DNA of 64,000 bases from Batrachochytrium dendrobatidis JAM81 (Eukaryota > Chytridiomycota > Chytridiomycetes > Rhizophydiales): contig NW_006281107.1 of the NCBI RefSeq assembly GCF_000203795.2, forward strand, positions 878,965-942,964, in the 5' to 3' direction. Positions within the stretch are counted from its first letter, which is position 1. Each line of letters starts with the position of its first letter. This document shows, in pieces, positions 48,446 through 61,728 of the stretch. The translations under genes were made by a program, and so were the position numbers. The notes beneath the pieces are model-generated. The model searched no databases. It saw only the letters and a list, made by a program, of their open reading frames with translations, and was not told the DNA's origin.

Positions 48446-49630
48446 ATGGGTTGTCAACAAGTGTTTAGCCAAACAGGAATGAATTCATCCATTACTGGCT
48501 CAGTATCAGAATCCTCATCAGTCTTGACATGCGTGCTGAATACACTCCAACACCACTACACAACTGTCACACTCCATCTCACTCGATACACTCGATATAC
48601 TCTATCCACATGCTTAAACCATGTGTTGACAGCTCTCAGATGGATGGTTCAAACGAGTCGACACGTTTCAGGATCTATGCAGTGGAGTGGGTCACCCAGG
48701 TTTTTGGGAGACTTGCATGGAGGGTTTGTCCGGATTATAAAGGATTCAAAGTCAATGGATAATGAAGGATTATGGTTTCTTGGGTTTTTTGGTAAAGGAT
48801 CGCTTTCTAGAGGAGTACCTACATGGTGGAAACGACATCACCATCCCAAAGGAGTATCCCAAGAAGGTCTGTACTATTGCTCTGATCTGACTCATGACTA
48901 CTATGCTAACATGGATGAGGGAACAGGCATTGCTAGCCAGAAAAGGGCACATGCAATGGCTGATGCCAGAATGACCATCGTATCTGAAACCAGTTCAGAT
49001 CCAGAAATGTATATACTCATGATGGAAGAAGCTGTATATCTTGTTGTATGCGATCAAAAGTTACTCCAAGTGAGGGGAAGTCAGGGTAACATTTTGACAA
49101 TCCAAGATCTATGGCAACAATGCCGATTAGCAAGACAGTCCAAAGCAACACTTGACGCAAGTGAATTTGCCATTCAATTTGCAGTGTATCGTTATTATCA
49201 AAGTCAAGGATGGATTGTCAAGAGCGGACACTTGTTTGGTGCTGATTATGGTAACACATTGTTGGATTGTGTGAGTTGGCAGATTCTAACCTTTTATTTA
49301 GTATTGTATCGTGATGGTCCCACTCGGAAACACAGCGAGTAAGTGGTTTCAAGTACATACTCATGACTGTACTAACCTAACTCTTGAATTTAAAAAAGAT
49401 ATGCAGTGATGGTTCTTCCAGTGTTGGATGCAGAATCTAAATCTAAACGACCTACGTGGCAGTCAGTACAGATGGCGAGTCGAGTCTGTAGTCATGCAAG
49501 AAAAAGTATAATTTTATGTCATGTCATTATACCACGAATGCTGGACATGAGTCGAATTGAATGTATTGAATCCATTCAGATTTGGGATGTTGCCATTGGC
49601 AGATGGAAACCAGAAAAAAGCAGGAAATAA
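48446..49630 (+). CDS. SEN2: tRNA-splicing endonuclease catalytic subunit SEN2
   Basis: Three exons in phase: 48446-49250, 49302-49338 (37 nt) and 49399-49630, 357 residues. The N-terminal half has the Sen2 block PRFLGDLHGG, GFFGKGSLSRGVPTWWKRH. The middle has MMEEAVYLVVCDQKLL (the LSLEEAxFL region) and FAVYRYYQSQGWIVKSG followed by LFGADY. The tiny second exon and its join encode VLYRDGPTRKHSE, holding the catalytic Tyr and His; Lys of SHARKSIILCHVI in exon 3 is the third catalytic residue. All three are intact. Role: cuts the 5' splice site of intron-containing pre-tRNAs as part of the Sen2-Sen34-Sen15-Sen54 complex. ATG 48446 is the first in frame; the first 45 residues are poorly conserved. 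About 160 bases upstream of GCN1, same strand. Confidence 0.92.
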
Positions 49631-49793
49631 ACTTGACATTTTAAATCTTATTTTTATAAATCAACTGTTTAACAATCTTCAATTTGCAGTAGAAAAACGA
49701 AGCAAATATTCGGCTGTTTTTTATTCCAAAAACTTGTGTAAAAAGTTGCAGTTTACGTTACAGAAATTGTTTTCTTTACAAACTTGATTGAAG

Positions 49794-52700
49794 ATGCCAG
49801 ACAAGGCAGTTGGTTTTGAAGGGGTTGAACAGGATGTGGTTGGTTCTGATACTGTTGTTGAGGATGAATTGGATGAACAGCGAAATGCTCTGAATCTGCT
49901 GTTGACTGTGACCCTTCCTCGCAATATCACCAGCACTCATTTGATCACCCGCAAGTCAGTACTATCGCAGCTACTTCGGAATCTACAGCTACCTACTGCT
50001 TCACTATTAGGTGCTATTGTATAATTTTGTACTGTGTATTCAATCCATTCTACAGAAAATATTTCATTGCTTGATCTACTGATGATTGCACCAGTAGAAA
50101 GAGTACTATACCATTGAATGCTTTTCACGCAATGCTATTGCATATTGAACCTGGTTTTAATAATAGTGTGTATTGTAGTGACGGATCAAGTATTACTGCA
50201 CATCTTCCAGCAGCTGGTTTTAACCGTTCCCCGTTACCAAGATTCACATTCCGTCAAAGCAGTCTTGGATGTCATTTCAGCTGCATTTGCCATCAGTCAT
50301 GAACGATCAAAACATGGTGTAGAGTGTTCAGTGTTGCTGATTGCAGTCAAGCTTCTTTCCAAAGAACTTTCGTAAGTATCGGCACACGTGTGAATTTAGC
50401 GCTCGTTAGATCTAGCATAACCGTTTATATCATTAAACTCATAACTTGATTTAGATCGTCGCTTTACATCAATACGCTGTTTTCTTTTTCAAAATGGACT
50501 ACAATTTTATTGAAATTGGCTCTCAACGCTTCACTAAACTCAGAAACAAGTGATGCTACGGTTGTTGGCGAGAGTGATGATCTGACTGCTTTGTTTGCAT
50601 CTTCACCTTCCTTTTGTGCACTACTCACTTTGCAAGTCAATATTCTAGACTGGATAGAAAGCTCTGCAATGGCTCACAAAGGAAAAAATAAACTGCACTT
50701 TGCTGTAAATGCCACCAACGCATTGACTAGATCCATCATTTCTTGCGGAAAGCTTGCTCCTCGGATGATCATGTCCACCACGCTTGCTTCTGCTGCATCA
50801 GATGTCAAGGATGCAAGCAAATTTACTCTTTTCATTGGTGTTTGTATCGCGGCTTCTAAAAAACTGCATTGTCAAGCATCTTTGCAACGGTTTAAAGATC
50901 CCATTATCCAATTTTTTACAAAGCATATTTTGGTTTCAAAAACTATTGTTCCTACTCATCATTTGACTGCTCTACGTTCATACATTGCCGACTATGTTGA
51001 TGAAGAAACCTACACATCTCAACTGTTGACTGCATCGGATAGACTTTTACTGAGATCTCCAGAGGTTGCCATCAAAGTCCTGGATTATTTTACTCGGTTT
51101 GTAGAGTTTGACGTGGGAAAGATGTTTATAGAAAAGTTTGCAGACTCACTATTGAACCAGCTCAAATCCACCAATGAAACCATTCGTACCGATGCCATTG
51201 CTTTTTACAATACGCTACTGCAAAAAACTGCCGATACGAATGATCTCATTGCCGTTGTTGATATCATTTCCAAGGCAATGACTGCCAAATCTCCATTGCC
51301 CGAGCACAGGGTTTTATACTACTTCCTGCTTAATGACGTGCCACAAACCTCTTTGGCTGTTTCTGAAAAAATTATTCTTGCTATTCCTACTTTACTTGCC
51401 AAGGAAACCAATGAGCCTGCACTTGCCGCTGCGCTTTCTGCATTTGGAACTCATTTCTCCGCGTACATTTCCAGCAGCGAATCTAAACAAGACAACATTA
51501 CTACCGGAGCTACCTTTTTAATTAAAGGAATCAAGGATGTCAAGAGTACTGTGCGAAGGGCTTATTTGTATGCCATCAAGGCACTTTTGAACTCTTCAAA
51601 AGATTTGTTCAAACTCGGCACAAATCTCTCCTGCATCATTACAGCACTGATCACTTTGGCCGAAAAAGTCCAGGCGGCTGGAATTGCACTTTTGGATCCT
51701 AAAAAGGAAACACCATTTTTTGCTGAAGCGTGTATGTCTGTGCAGTTTATCATTACTACAATGCAGCAGTCCACTCATGCCAATGGTATCAGTATCAATG
51801 AGCACCTTGAAAAAGCCAATTTTTTTGAAAACATTGTTGCACTCTCATCCTCAAAAGCATTCTTGTTCAATGAGCGTTTCTATAGCAAACTACTTATATC
51901 TAGTGACGAACAACTTTCATTTTTGGAGATTATTACTGCCATTTTATGCGATCATTCCTTGTATGATGCAGTGGTCAAAGACCAGAATGACATGCGTGTT
52001 TTTGCCAATGCAATGGTATGGGTTATGGTAAACAGTGCCGCACCTATTCGTCACCAGGCAATTTCCCGTTTAACTGTAGCTGTTGCTAATGATGCCAAGG
52101 TGCTTGAACGAGCTGCTATTCTTGTTCGATTGGGACTAGGACATGCATTGACTGGCGGATCAAATAACACCGCTACTCCTATTTCATCCACCAAATCAAT
52201 ATCTAGTCTTGAACCCGTTTTGAATATTTGGAATGATAAACCCAACTGCTCTTCTGCTGAGCTTGCTCAGCGTGCATTGATTGCTCTATACTCAGTGTTA
52301 CCCACAACTCCTGCTGAATCGGCCAAGTCAGTATTGGAATCTGCCTTGTTGGACTTGGCAGTTATTGCATCTTTACCCATGATGGTGCATATTCACGGTG
52401 CTGATCTTTGGGTACGACTCTGTTTTCGATGTGGGCTTGACCCACGTAGTGTTCTTGAGTCAAGAGCCTCTACCCACTTGACCAAATGGCTTGAATCTAC
52501 TCACGAAGATTCAACTATAGGTGGAATCGCAACTACTTTTCCTACGGCTATTCGGACTGCTACTATGACCTGCATGCGACTCATGACTGAAGTGGCTGCA
52601 GATATTGTTTTGCCCATTGCTCTTCCTTATTCGCTGAATATACTTTCAGATGAAAGTTTGGATAGTGTTACATCTACAGATGTACTGATTCACGCGACTC

Positions 52701-55700
52701 CATCGAACCAATTGTTTGATGATCCTATTGCTAAACGACAGGCTTCTGCAAAGAACAAGGCCAATACAGGAGGTCATGGCACAGCAGAAGACAAATGGGA
52801 GCGTGAATTAAAGAAGGAAATTGAAGCTAAGCGAGTTCAATCCACGTACGTATCTCCACTATCCAATCCCAAACTTTCCAAAGCAGACCGTGAACTCTGT
52901 ATACAGCAGTTTGCGCTTGAGGCTGGCATTCGCGCTCATGTGGATGCAGTACTTATCAATGTGACGTCTGCTTTAGATGTGCTTGAGGCTGCACTCGAGG
53001 GAATCGAAATGTCGATTGGCGACGAGGCTCGCGAGGCCTTTGGTAGATGGACTTTCAAAGTATTGCAAACTTTAATGATGATCATTCATCGCGAAATGGT
53101 TAACGCTAGTGCAACTAAAAAACAGCCTGTTAATGCAAGAGGCGTTCTTGCTGGATCTCGTGCTATTGCATTATATTTCAAACTTGTTCAGGTTGCGTTT
53201 GGAGATGTTGATATTAACGATCAATCTAAACTGGATGGGCTTGGAGATAAAGTTGACAAAATCTCTGGTACTCAACTTGCTGCATGCATTTTAAGGTGTA
53301 TTGGTGTTGACAACATGGCTGATTATAATATTCCAAAGCAGCTTTTGTCTAGATCGCTTACTGGTATGTACTTTTTTAACCCTGCTGATTCAAGTCTATT
53401 GAAACGTGTTGCTTTATAAACTTACAAGTTATTTATAAATACTATTAGAATCAATTCGCAGCATTCTTGAATCTCTGCCAATGGTGTACTCTGCATACAA
53501 CACCATGGATGCATCGGCATTTACTGTAGTATTTCCCTTGATTGAATCTGTAATCCATCGCCAAGGTTGCATTGCTCAGATGAAAGAAAAGACTCACACA
53601 GAACTTGTAATGACAAGCTCGGATGTTTTGTTGACTCATTGTGCTATCGAAAGCAATTCTTGTGCTGTTCCTCGCCAAAGTATGGCCAAATGTCTTGTCA
53701 AACTATTGGAAGAGTTTCCTCGTCTTCGTACTGCTGCTCGTGGTGGACTATTGGCTTTGACGATTTCAGCCGCTCAAGAAGATGACAATATAATGCATGA
53801 AGATGATGATCTGGTTTCAGATTCCGACAAAAGCAACACGGCTGAAAGTGTAACAAAAGTACTTCTTGATGGGTTATTGTCAAACGAAGCTGTTGTACGA
53901 GAAAGCGTATTGGAAGGACTCGGGCATTTATCTATACCTGAATCTATCATGCCCATCTTTGATACCTATATATGGTTGACTCGATCCGACTCGCTGGAAG
54001 TTATTCAAGCCAGTGCGATTAAATTATGGGAGGATGTACATGGAGCTGATGCAGTCATTTCATCTGACTTGGTTCCAGATCTTGTTGGACTAACTATTCA
54101 CTCGAGTAGAGATATACGGTTGAATGCTGGTCAAGCCATTTGCAAAGCACTTTGTGTTTATACGGACAATGTGCAAGCAACGTTGGATTTATTGTATGAG
54201 CTATATGAGAAAAATATTGCTGATCCATTGCCTGAATACGACAGCTATGGCATGGTGATTCCCGAATCGCTTAATAAACCTGACGAGTGGGAAGCTCGTA
54301 GCGGTATTGCTCATGCGCTCAAGGCATGCGTACCAGTGATTGTCAGCGAGACTGCCATTCAATCATTATTTGTGTTTCTAATTGACACGGAAGCTCTTGG
54401 TGACCGTAACTCGACTGTTCAAAGAAGTATGTTGGACGCTGGTCTGGCTGCCGTGAACATGAATGGAAAAGAACACATACGTTCTCTTTTGGACAAGTTT
54501 GATGCATATCTGTCACGTCCTGCAAAGGCAGATGCAATCCACGATCGTATTCGCGAAGCCATTGTCATTCTTTTGGGTACTGTTGCTCAGCATCTTGAAG
54601 CAGAGGATCCACGTATCCCAGAGGTTGTTGGAAAGTTGATTGATACGCTTCAAACACCAAGCGAGCTGGTCCAAGTTGCCGTATCTGAATGTCTGCCACC
54701 ATTAGTCAAGGTAAACAGGACCGATTTGCCAAAAATAATTGCAGGATTATTGGATCAGTTGTTCAATGCACCAAAATACGGCATGCGTCGTGGTGCTGCC
54801 TATGGTCTTGCTGGTATTGTCAAAGGATGCGGCATTGTATCTCTCAAAGACTTTAATATCATGTCAAGTCTTAAACTTGCTGTCGAGGATAAAAAGAATG
54901 CCACAAGGCGTGAAGGTGCACTTTTTGCATATGAAACGCTATCGTATACCCTTGGGCGATTGTTCGAGCCCTATATTATTCAGATTCTGCCTTATCTTTT
55001 AGTCTGTTACGGTGACAGCAATAAGCAGGTTCGTGATGCTGTTCAGGACACAAGTAGCGTGATCATGTCCAAACTATCCGCACATTGTGTGAAGCTTGTG
55101 TTGCCTAGTCTTTTGAATGGACTGGCCGATAAAGCGTGGCGAACCAAAACAGGCAGTATTGAAGTAATGGCAAGTATGTCTGCTCTTGCACCCAAGCAGC
55201 TCAGTCAGAGCTTACCCATGATTGTGCCATCTATCTGCGATGCCTTAGCTGATTCGCATCAAAGGGTGCAGGAAGCGGCCAAGAGTGCACTTGTACAATT
55301 TGGCAACGTCATCAAGAATCCTGAAATTCAAGAATTGGTGCCCATGCTCATTTCTGCTCTTGTTGACCCAAACAGCAAAACCCACGCTGCACTGTCTGCA
55401 CTGCTTGATACAACGTTTGTGCACTATATCGATGCACCTTCATTGGCGCTTTTGGTGCCAATTATTCATCGTGGAATGAAGGAGCGATCGGGCGAGTCTA
55501 AGAAAAAGGGGTCGCAGATTATGGGCAACATGTCGACACTTACTGATCAAAGGGATCTGGTGCCATATTTGTCTACATTGGTTCCAACATTAAAAGAAGT
55601 TCTTGTTGATCCAGTTCCGGAAATCCGTGCTACTGCAGCTAGTGCATTTGGAAGTATTATTGCTAAACTTGGCGAAGATAATTTCCCAGGGTTGGTTGCA

Positions 55701-58700
55701 GAGCTATTGCAAACACTTAAAAGCGATACTAGTCCTGCAGATCGTAGTGGTGCAGCCCAAGGTCTAAGCGAAATTCTATGTGGTTTAGGATTGGATAGAC
55801 TTGAGGCTATGTTGCCAGAGATTCTCAACAGCACATCAAGCAATCACGCATATGTCCGCGAAGGATTCATGATACTTTTGATGTATCTTCCAGCTACATT
55901 TGGCGAGGCATTTACACCTTATATTGCCATGATTATTCCTGCAGTGTTGCAAGGTCTTGCGGATGAAGCAGAAACAGTTCGTGGGCATGCTCTTCATGCT
56001 GGTAAAGTGATTGTACGCGGGTATGCGAAATCTGCCGTGAATCTTTTGCTGCCTGAACTTGAACGTGGACTGTTTGATGCCAATTGGCGTATCCGACAAA
56101 ATTCGATGCAACTGCTGGGTGATCTTTTGTTCCGTATTGCTGGTGTATCTAGTAAAATCGACCTAACTGACTCGGCTCAATCTGGCGGACCTGTTGACCA
56201 GGAAGAAGGGTTGGGCACTGAGCAAGGACGCCAGGCACTCAAACTTGCACTTGGATCAGATCGATATCAAACTGTTCTTGCGGGAGTATATATCATTCGT
56301 GGTGATTCATCAGCAATTGTGCGACAGACTGCATTACATGTATGGAAATCCATTGTATCGAATACACCACGTACACTCAAAGAGATTCTGTCGTGCATTA
56401 TGAAAATTTTGATTACTAGTTTAGCCAGTCCCAATTTAGACAAACGCGGGGTTGCTGCACGAACACTTGGTGATCTTGTTCGTAAAATGGGTGAAGGCAT
56501 TTTGGTGGAGATTATTCCCATATTGGAAACTGGACTCGAAAGCGATAATGCTGATATGCGTGAAGGTGTTTGTGTTGGCATGACAGAAATCATGGCAACA
56601 GCAGGCAAGACTCATTCACTGGAGTTTGTTACCTACTGTACGCCATTGGTAAAAATTGCCTTGGTTGATTCAAATGCCGAAGTCCGTGAAGCTGCTGCTC
56701 AAACCTTTGATGTGTTCTATCAACATCTTGGCAACAAAGTCATTGATGACATTTTGCCAAGCTTGTTGGCCGATTTAAAGGTGGATAGTACAGGCTATGC
56801 ACTTGAAGCATTGAAAGAATTGATGGCAGTAAGAAGCAATGTCATTTTCCCAGTTTTGATTCCAACCCTGATTGTGATCCCAATGACTAAATTCAATGCA
56901 CAGGCTTTGGGAAGTTTAATTGGTGTTGCTGGATCGTATGCGTTGAATCGCCGATTGCCAGTTATTTTACCTGCATTGATGCAAGGATTGCATCAAGGGG
57001 ATGATGCTGTAGAAGATGTTCGTGATACACTTGGTATACTGATGCATTCTATTGATAGCAAAGATGGAGTACATTCAGTACTTTCGCTTCTGCTGGACGA
57101 TCTACGTGATGGAGATGTTGCTACTACCAAACAGTCATGTGCTGAAGCTTTGACGTTGCTGTTTGAAGGATCTAAAGCTGCATTTGATGCCTATATACCG
57201 GACGTGTTGCAACTTCTTATTGGGTGTCTAGCTGGTAGCGACGGACAAGAAGTGATGCTGTCCTGTTGGCAAGCATTGGATGCATTAGTCAAACGCATCA
57301 AAAAGGATGATATGGAACGCTTTGTCCATATTGCTCGAAGAGGTATTCGCGATGCCGAACTATGTTTATCTGTTGGTGAAGATATTCCTGGATTCAATCT
57401 TCCCAAAGGCATATCACCACTGCTGGCCATCTTTTTACAAGGTCTCATGTATGGTTCGATTGATGCTCGTGAACAGTCTGCATTGGGCCTTGGTGAAATT
57501 ATCAGCCGTACATCCGAAGTAGCTATTAAGCCATTTGTTACACAAATCACCGGACCACTCATTCGAGTGATTGGTGATCGTTTCCCACCTAATGTAAAGT
57601 CGGCCATTTTGCAAACCATGGCAACGCTTTTGCACCGTGTGCCTGCCATGCTCAAGCCATTTTTGCCTCAACTTCAACGAACGTTTGTCAAATCTCTGTC
57701 CGATGCTTCTTTGGAATCCTCTGCAATGCGAAACCGTGCAGCCAAGTGTCTGACGCTGCTGATACCTTTACAGGCGCGTTTGGATCCATTGGTTATTGAG
57801 CTGGTTCAGAGTTTGAAATCTGGCGATGGTGTTGCAGCCTCTACGCCTGGTCTTTCTGCACCTGCATCTGGTGCAAGCTCTGCAACCATTCGTCTTGCCA
57901 TCTGGGAAGCACTATACGGTTTTATTATCAGTGTAGCCACAGACAAACGAGAAATGAGTGAAGCGAGTAAAACTGCAATCCGAACTCTTTTACTCGAGGG
58001 TATTGATATGACTAAATCTACTTTGGAAAGTGTAGCTGAAAGGGATATTGGAGAACGAGAAGCAGCAGCCAAATGCTTTGGTGCATTCTGTCGACTAATT
58101 AGTATTTCTGATGCTTGTGAGCTTATCAAGTACGTATCAACACATTTGTTTGAATATTTATAAACACCAACATAACTTTATTGACATTGTGATTAGAACC
58201 CATTTGATAGCGATTGAAGCCAATGCATCTATGCATATCCGTCACACGGTTCTTGTCTACATTTTGCGAACATGTATAGACGCACCACAAACTCTCATGC
58301 ATGATTTTGAGCTGGCTGTTTCCATCAGTCAGATGGCTACTCGATCACTTGTTGACGATAAATCCGAAATCACTGATGCTGCGGTGTACCTATCACAGAA
58401 GCTTGTGGTAGAGCCGAAGCTTGTCGAGCATGCTGATGGCGTGGCGATGGTTGAAACGCTGATTGATGTGTCACTTCCTGGAATTCGATCGACAGAAACT
58501 CGACGAGAAGCCATTATAGCACTTGAAAGTCTTGCTAAAAAGTCATCCAAGGTAAAAATAGAATAAGTTTGTGCACCAATGCATACTATAAACGTTGGCG
58601 ACTTGTCTAATTCATTTTCAATACATTAGACACTCGCGCCATTTATGAGCAAATTAGTTCCAGCGTTGATGGTCAATGTTCGTGACAGAACCATCCCAAT

Positions 58701-58887
58701 TAAGCTTGCTGCAGAACAATGTCTTATCCATGCATTCCAGCTTAAACAAGGAAAAAACATGAAAACTCTTGAAACGTATTTGGCTACGTTGGATGGGCCC
58801 AGTGCACGATCCATTGGAGATTACGCACGCAGAGTTCTTGTCAAGATCAGCGAGCGAGATAGTCATGATGACGATGTAGTGTATTGA
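49794..58887 (+). CDS. GCN1: translational activator GCN1
   Basis: Very large HEAT-repeat protein, roughly 2,850 residues. Start ATG 49794 (MPDKAVGFEGVEQD). Short 5' exons, then two huge ones (about 50456-53364 and 53450-58130) and two small 3' ones, ending DDDVVY at 58887. HEAT repeats run throughout. The central eEF3-like segment is clear: YGMRRGAAYGLAGIVKGCGI (about 54775-54840), LADKAWRTKTGSIEVMASM, VDPVPEIRATAASAFGSII and SDTSPADRSGAAQGLSEIL. The region with YALEALKELM then SNVIFPVLIPTL (about 56800-56870) is where the Gcn2 RWD-binding part lies in yeast. Role: with Gcn20 it binds stalled ribosomes and activates the kinase Gcn2 on amino acid starvation. Only six or so introns for 9 kb, in contrast with other genes here. 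Confidence 0.95.
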
Positions 58888-59452
58888 TTCAACAATAAAC
58901 AAGCCAGGGTGTATTCCTGTAGCAGATTTGATTCCACAAGATAAAAAGGATAAAACTATTTATTCCCATGTTTTAAAGTGATGGTATCAAGCAAACTGTG
59001 ATGGCCGTATGTCAAGAGTTTTTTTGTAAAATTGTACGATTAGTTTAATTTGAATCAGCAGATAAACAATCTATTGATATTTGAAGAATGGTCAAATTTC
59101 ACATATTCTCTATTCATCAACTGATGCAAAAATCAAAACAAATGCTTTTATTGTCAGATTCAAGGGGTATAAAATAGGAATCGTGAGAATTCAGAGTCAC
59201 ATTTGGTGATTCAGTGATGACCATAGGAATCATGACGAGACACATCATTGTCTTGATCGAGCGTCATGTCGACTGCATTGCAGATGAGATATTCAAGTAG
59301 ACAGCAGAGTAGGCAAAAAGAACATCATGGTTGGATAGGTTCAGAATTGGCAATGGTAGCAAGAGAAATAAATGATATGAATGCAGACAGATCAATTATA
59401 GTCATGTAGGGCAGTGTATTGAGTGAATAACTGGGGTAAACCCCTAGTCAGT
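58888..59452. other. intergenic, convergent ends of GCN1 and the 159-residue gene
   Basis: About 565 bases of AT-rich DNA between two 3' ends. No RNA gene or repeat recognised. Confidence 0.5.
58894..58899 (+). terminator. AATAAA polyadenylation signal of GCN1
   Basis: Canonical hexamer 7 bases after the GCN1 stop. Very close to the stop, so a downstream signal may serve instead. Confidence 0.3.
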
Positions 59453-59932
59453 TTATACGCCGGCTGGCTTAAAGGCAGTACTGTTGACTACAGCCTGATG
59501 GATTTCGTCAAAAGAAGATGCCATGCCTTGAGTCAGGGATGGAATCCTGCCAGCAGAAAGAGTTGCAAGTGGTTCAGCAGTATTGCGAGAAGCAATCTCT
59601 GCATTGGCGTGATCAGTCGCTACATGTCGGTCGCAACTACGTTGCTTCTCCAGAGCAAGCTGGGCAGCAATAGCCATGGCTCTGTCAACATCAGCACCCA
59701 AGTTGGCTAGCAGATACGAATCTGCTGTACCTGGTTGGGTAATAGAAGTGGGAGATTGTCCTAAACTCTCAAAGGCAGAATCGGGACTAGTCGAGGCCTG
59801 GCTAGCACGAGAGATGGAGCGAGTAGACTGGAGGATCAATGGACTCAGATGCTGGTAAGAAGGAAGTCTTGCATGACAACGGGATACAAAGGTAGAGCGC
59901 ATCGATAGGGAAACAGTAATAGCACGCTTCAT
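59453..59932 (-). CDS. unknown 159-residue protein with probable mitochondrial presequence
   Basis: Single exon from ATG 59932 to TGA 59453. The first 45 residues (MKRAITVSLSMRSTFVSRCH, then ARLPSYQHL... STRSISRA) contain many Arg/Ser and no acidic residue, the usual look of a cleaved mitochondrial targeting sequence. The rest is Ala/Ser/Thr-rich with one helical stretch LGADVDRAMAIAAQLALEKQ and no Cys cluster. I recognise no family. The coding-like composition and presequence make it more likely real than not. Convergent with GCN1 and in the same orientation as the CIMIP1-like gene. Function unknown. Confidence 0.5.
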   Translation of the reverse strand: MKRAITVSLSMRSTFVSRCHARLPSYQHLSPLILQSTRSISRASQASTSPDSAFESLGQSPTSITQPGTADSYLLANLGADVDRAMAIAAQLALEKQRSCDRHVATDHANAEIASRNTAEPLATLSAGRIPSLTQGMASSFDEIHQAVVNSTAFKPAGV

Positions 59933-60191
59933 GATAGTTTAGGAATAGTCTGAAGAGGAGCAGCCACAAGACTATTTATGCTTTCATGAACAAGCATAAA
60001 GTGTGTCGTACTAATCCATGCGTCCGGTGCTTGGTCTCGCGGTGTCTGTTTAGTCTAATTGCATTATCTTGTCAGTATTGCGCTATCCAAGCACAACTCA
60101 TGGCGCTCCTGTCAGAGCCCTACACGACTATTTGATGCTTGTTTGTAATGCATTCATCTCTATCAATCTACACTTTCATTCAATTATGCAC

Positions 60192-61161
60192 TCATGGGAG
60201 TGATTCCCGAGCACCAAACCACTTCAAAACATCCCCACGACCACGAGCATGCTTTCCAAACCTCTCTAGCGTGTATGGACCTGGAACCCTACTTCTTGCC
60301 TGCGAAATCTCTCCTGCTTCCTGCTGTCCTCCTACTTGCTCCTTGGTTTGTTGATCTATCCCGCGTTGTGCCCTTTGCATTTCTTCAAAACTCGCAAAGC
60401 GTCGAGGTTCCATTGCTTGCTTCTGAATAGCAAATGGCATGCCTAATTTCTTTTGTGTTTGTTCCCATGGCCATCCAATCTCATTGGCTGTCGTTGCTGG
60501 TATGGTGTATTTCTCGGAAGGAAAGCGATACTTCATGATCCGTGGAACACTGTATGTGCATAGCCAATCTGCAAGGATTGCATCTTGAGCTCCCGTCGTT
60601 AAACCCGGTGGGATTTTGGATGGCAACCCTGTTTCCATTATATTGGGCTGTCGCTTTTGAGCATTCAGTGAGAGAGGTGGAAGCCTCGTCTTTTGCTATT
60701 GTAGTCATCAACCTTATACTTAACATCTAAATCTAATGTGCTTTGACAACCTCCAATACACTTACATCATCTGCTGAAATCATACTATCTCTCATAAACC
60801 CCCAATGAGATTCCCAGTTATTGGCTGTATTGAGCTCATACCTTATTGTCTGACGCCTAGATACATATTACAAATAGAATGGTTTGAATCAGTCAAGACA
60901 CGGTTGGCTATACAATAAAACGCGCCTTTACAAATCAGATTATACAAGATATTACAAATATAATAATATCGGTATGTTACAATCCAATCAGTCTACGCTT
61001 ATTTGACATTCCACCCTGTCAAATCATATGACAATCAACCTCGAGTATAAAAAACTGTGCAGCATCACTTACCATATAGCATCGTTGTGGACTGCGTTGT
61101 AGTTGCGATGACCTTGGGTTCCATTTTTACCACTTCCACCTCTTGCAACAGATGCTGACAT
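60192..61161 (-). CDS. CIMIP1: ciliary microtubule inner protein, C20orf85/CIMIP1-like
   Basis: Three exons in phase: 61161-61073, 60856-60766 and 60695-60192, 227 residues. Splicing restores HNDAIWRQTIRYELN followed by TANNWESHWGFM, which parallels QDEIWKxRLKxE...NWPQNWGFL in animal C20orf85. Further on, IPATTANEIGWPWEQ parallels its TTQGFIGWRS region. The first 20 residues are Gly/Ser-rich. After residue about 165 is a Gln/Glu-rich charged extension (EMQRAQRGIDQQTKEQVGGQ) absent from the short animal form. Role by family: binds the lumen side of axonemal doublet microtubules. Expected in the zoospore flagellum. The intron inside the Trp codon of DAIW is supported by the motif. Identification rests on recalled motifs only. 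Confidence 0.68.
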
Positions 61162-61728
61162 GTTGTAATCGATGAGATTGTTTTGGAAAATATAAAAAGA
61201 TTTCTTATCATGCTTTTTATCCTGATGGAAATACTGCACATGGTTTGCACAATGCAATCTTCAAGCAACTTCCACCCTAATCACGTAAAAATGAAACATT
61301 AGAAAAAGTACATAATAAACTGCTCATCTCTTGAAATGATGAATGTCAGTTTACTAAAAAATGTCATCTCAACTCTTTAGTTGATTGATCTGGCGATTGT
61401 GCAGTGTATAATTATACCAAATGAGAATCATTTCAGCCAAAAACAATACTATCGGTGCTTTTGATATACTACTATCGTCATGTTTAAAACAAGAATTGTA
61501 AATGTCTATTGAGGAAGCAGCACAGTTCATTTGTGGTAGAAAGGTGCAAGGAATAGTTGGCTATTGCCTACTTTAAAGCAAAGTAGACCATCACTGTAAT
61601 ACAAAAAAGTGCTCCGTGTTATGTGAATGCCACTCAAATAGACATGCATGAGTTTAAAGTCCTAGTAAGTGGTTTCATTTTGTTGGATTTCCAATTGCAT
61701 ATACTCGACCAAAATATCAACATCCACT
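61162..61728. other. intergenic upstream of CIMIP1-like, downstream of eIF3e
   Basis: About 570 bases with the CIMIP1-like promoter and the eIF3e 3' flank. Short open frames (for example 61623-61829) show no family resemblance. No RNA gene seen. Confidence 0.5.

Noticed and set aside
57191..57655. 154-codon minus-strand frame
   Set aside because: Antisense shadow of GCN1 HEAT repeats.
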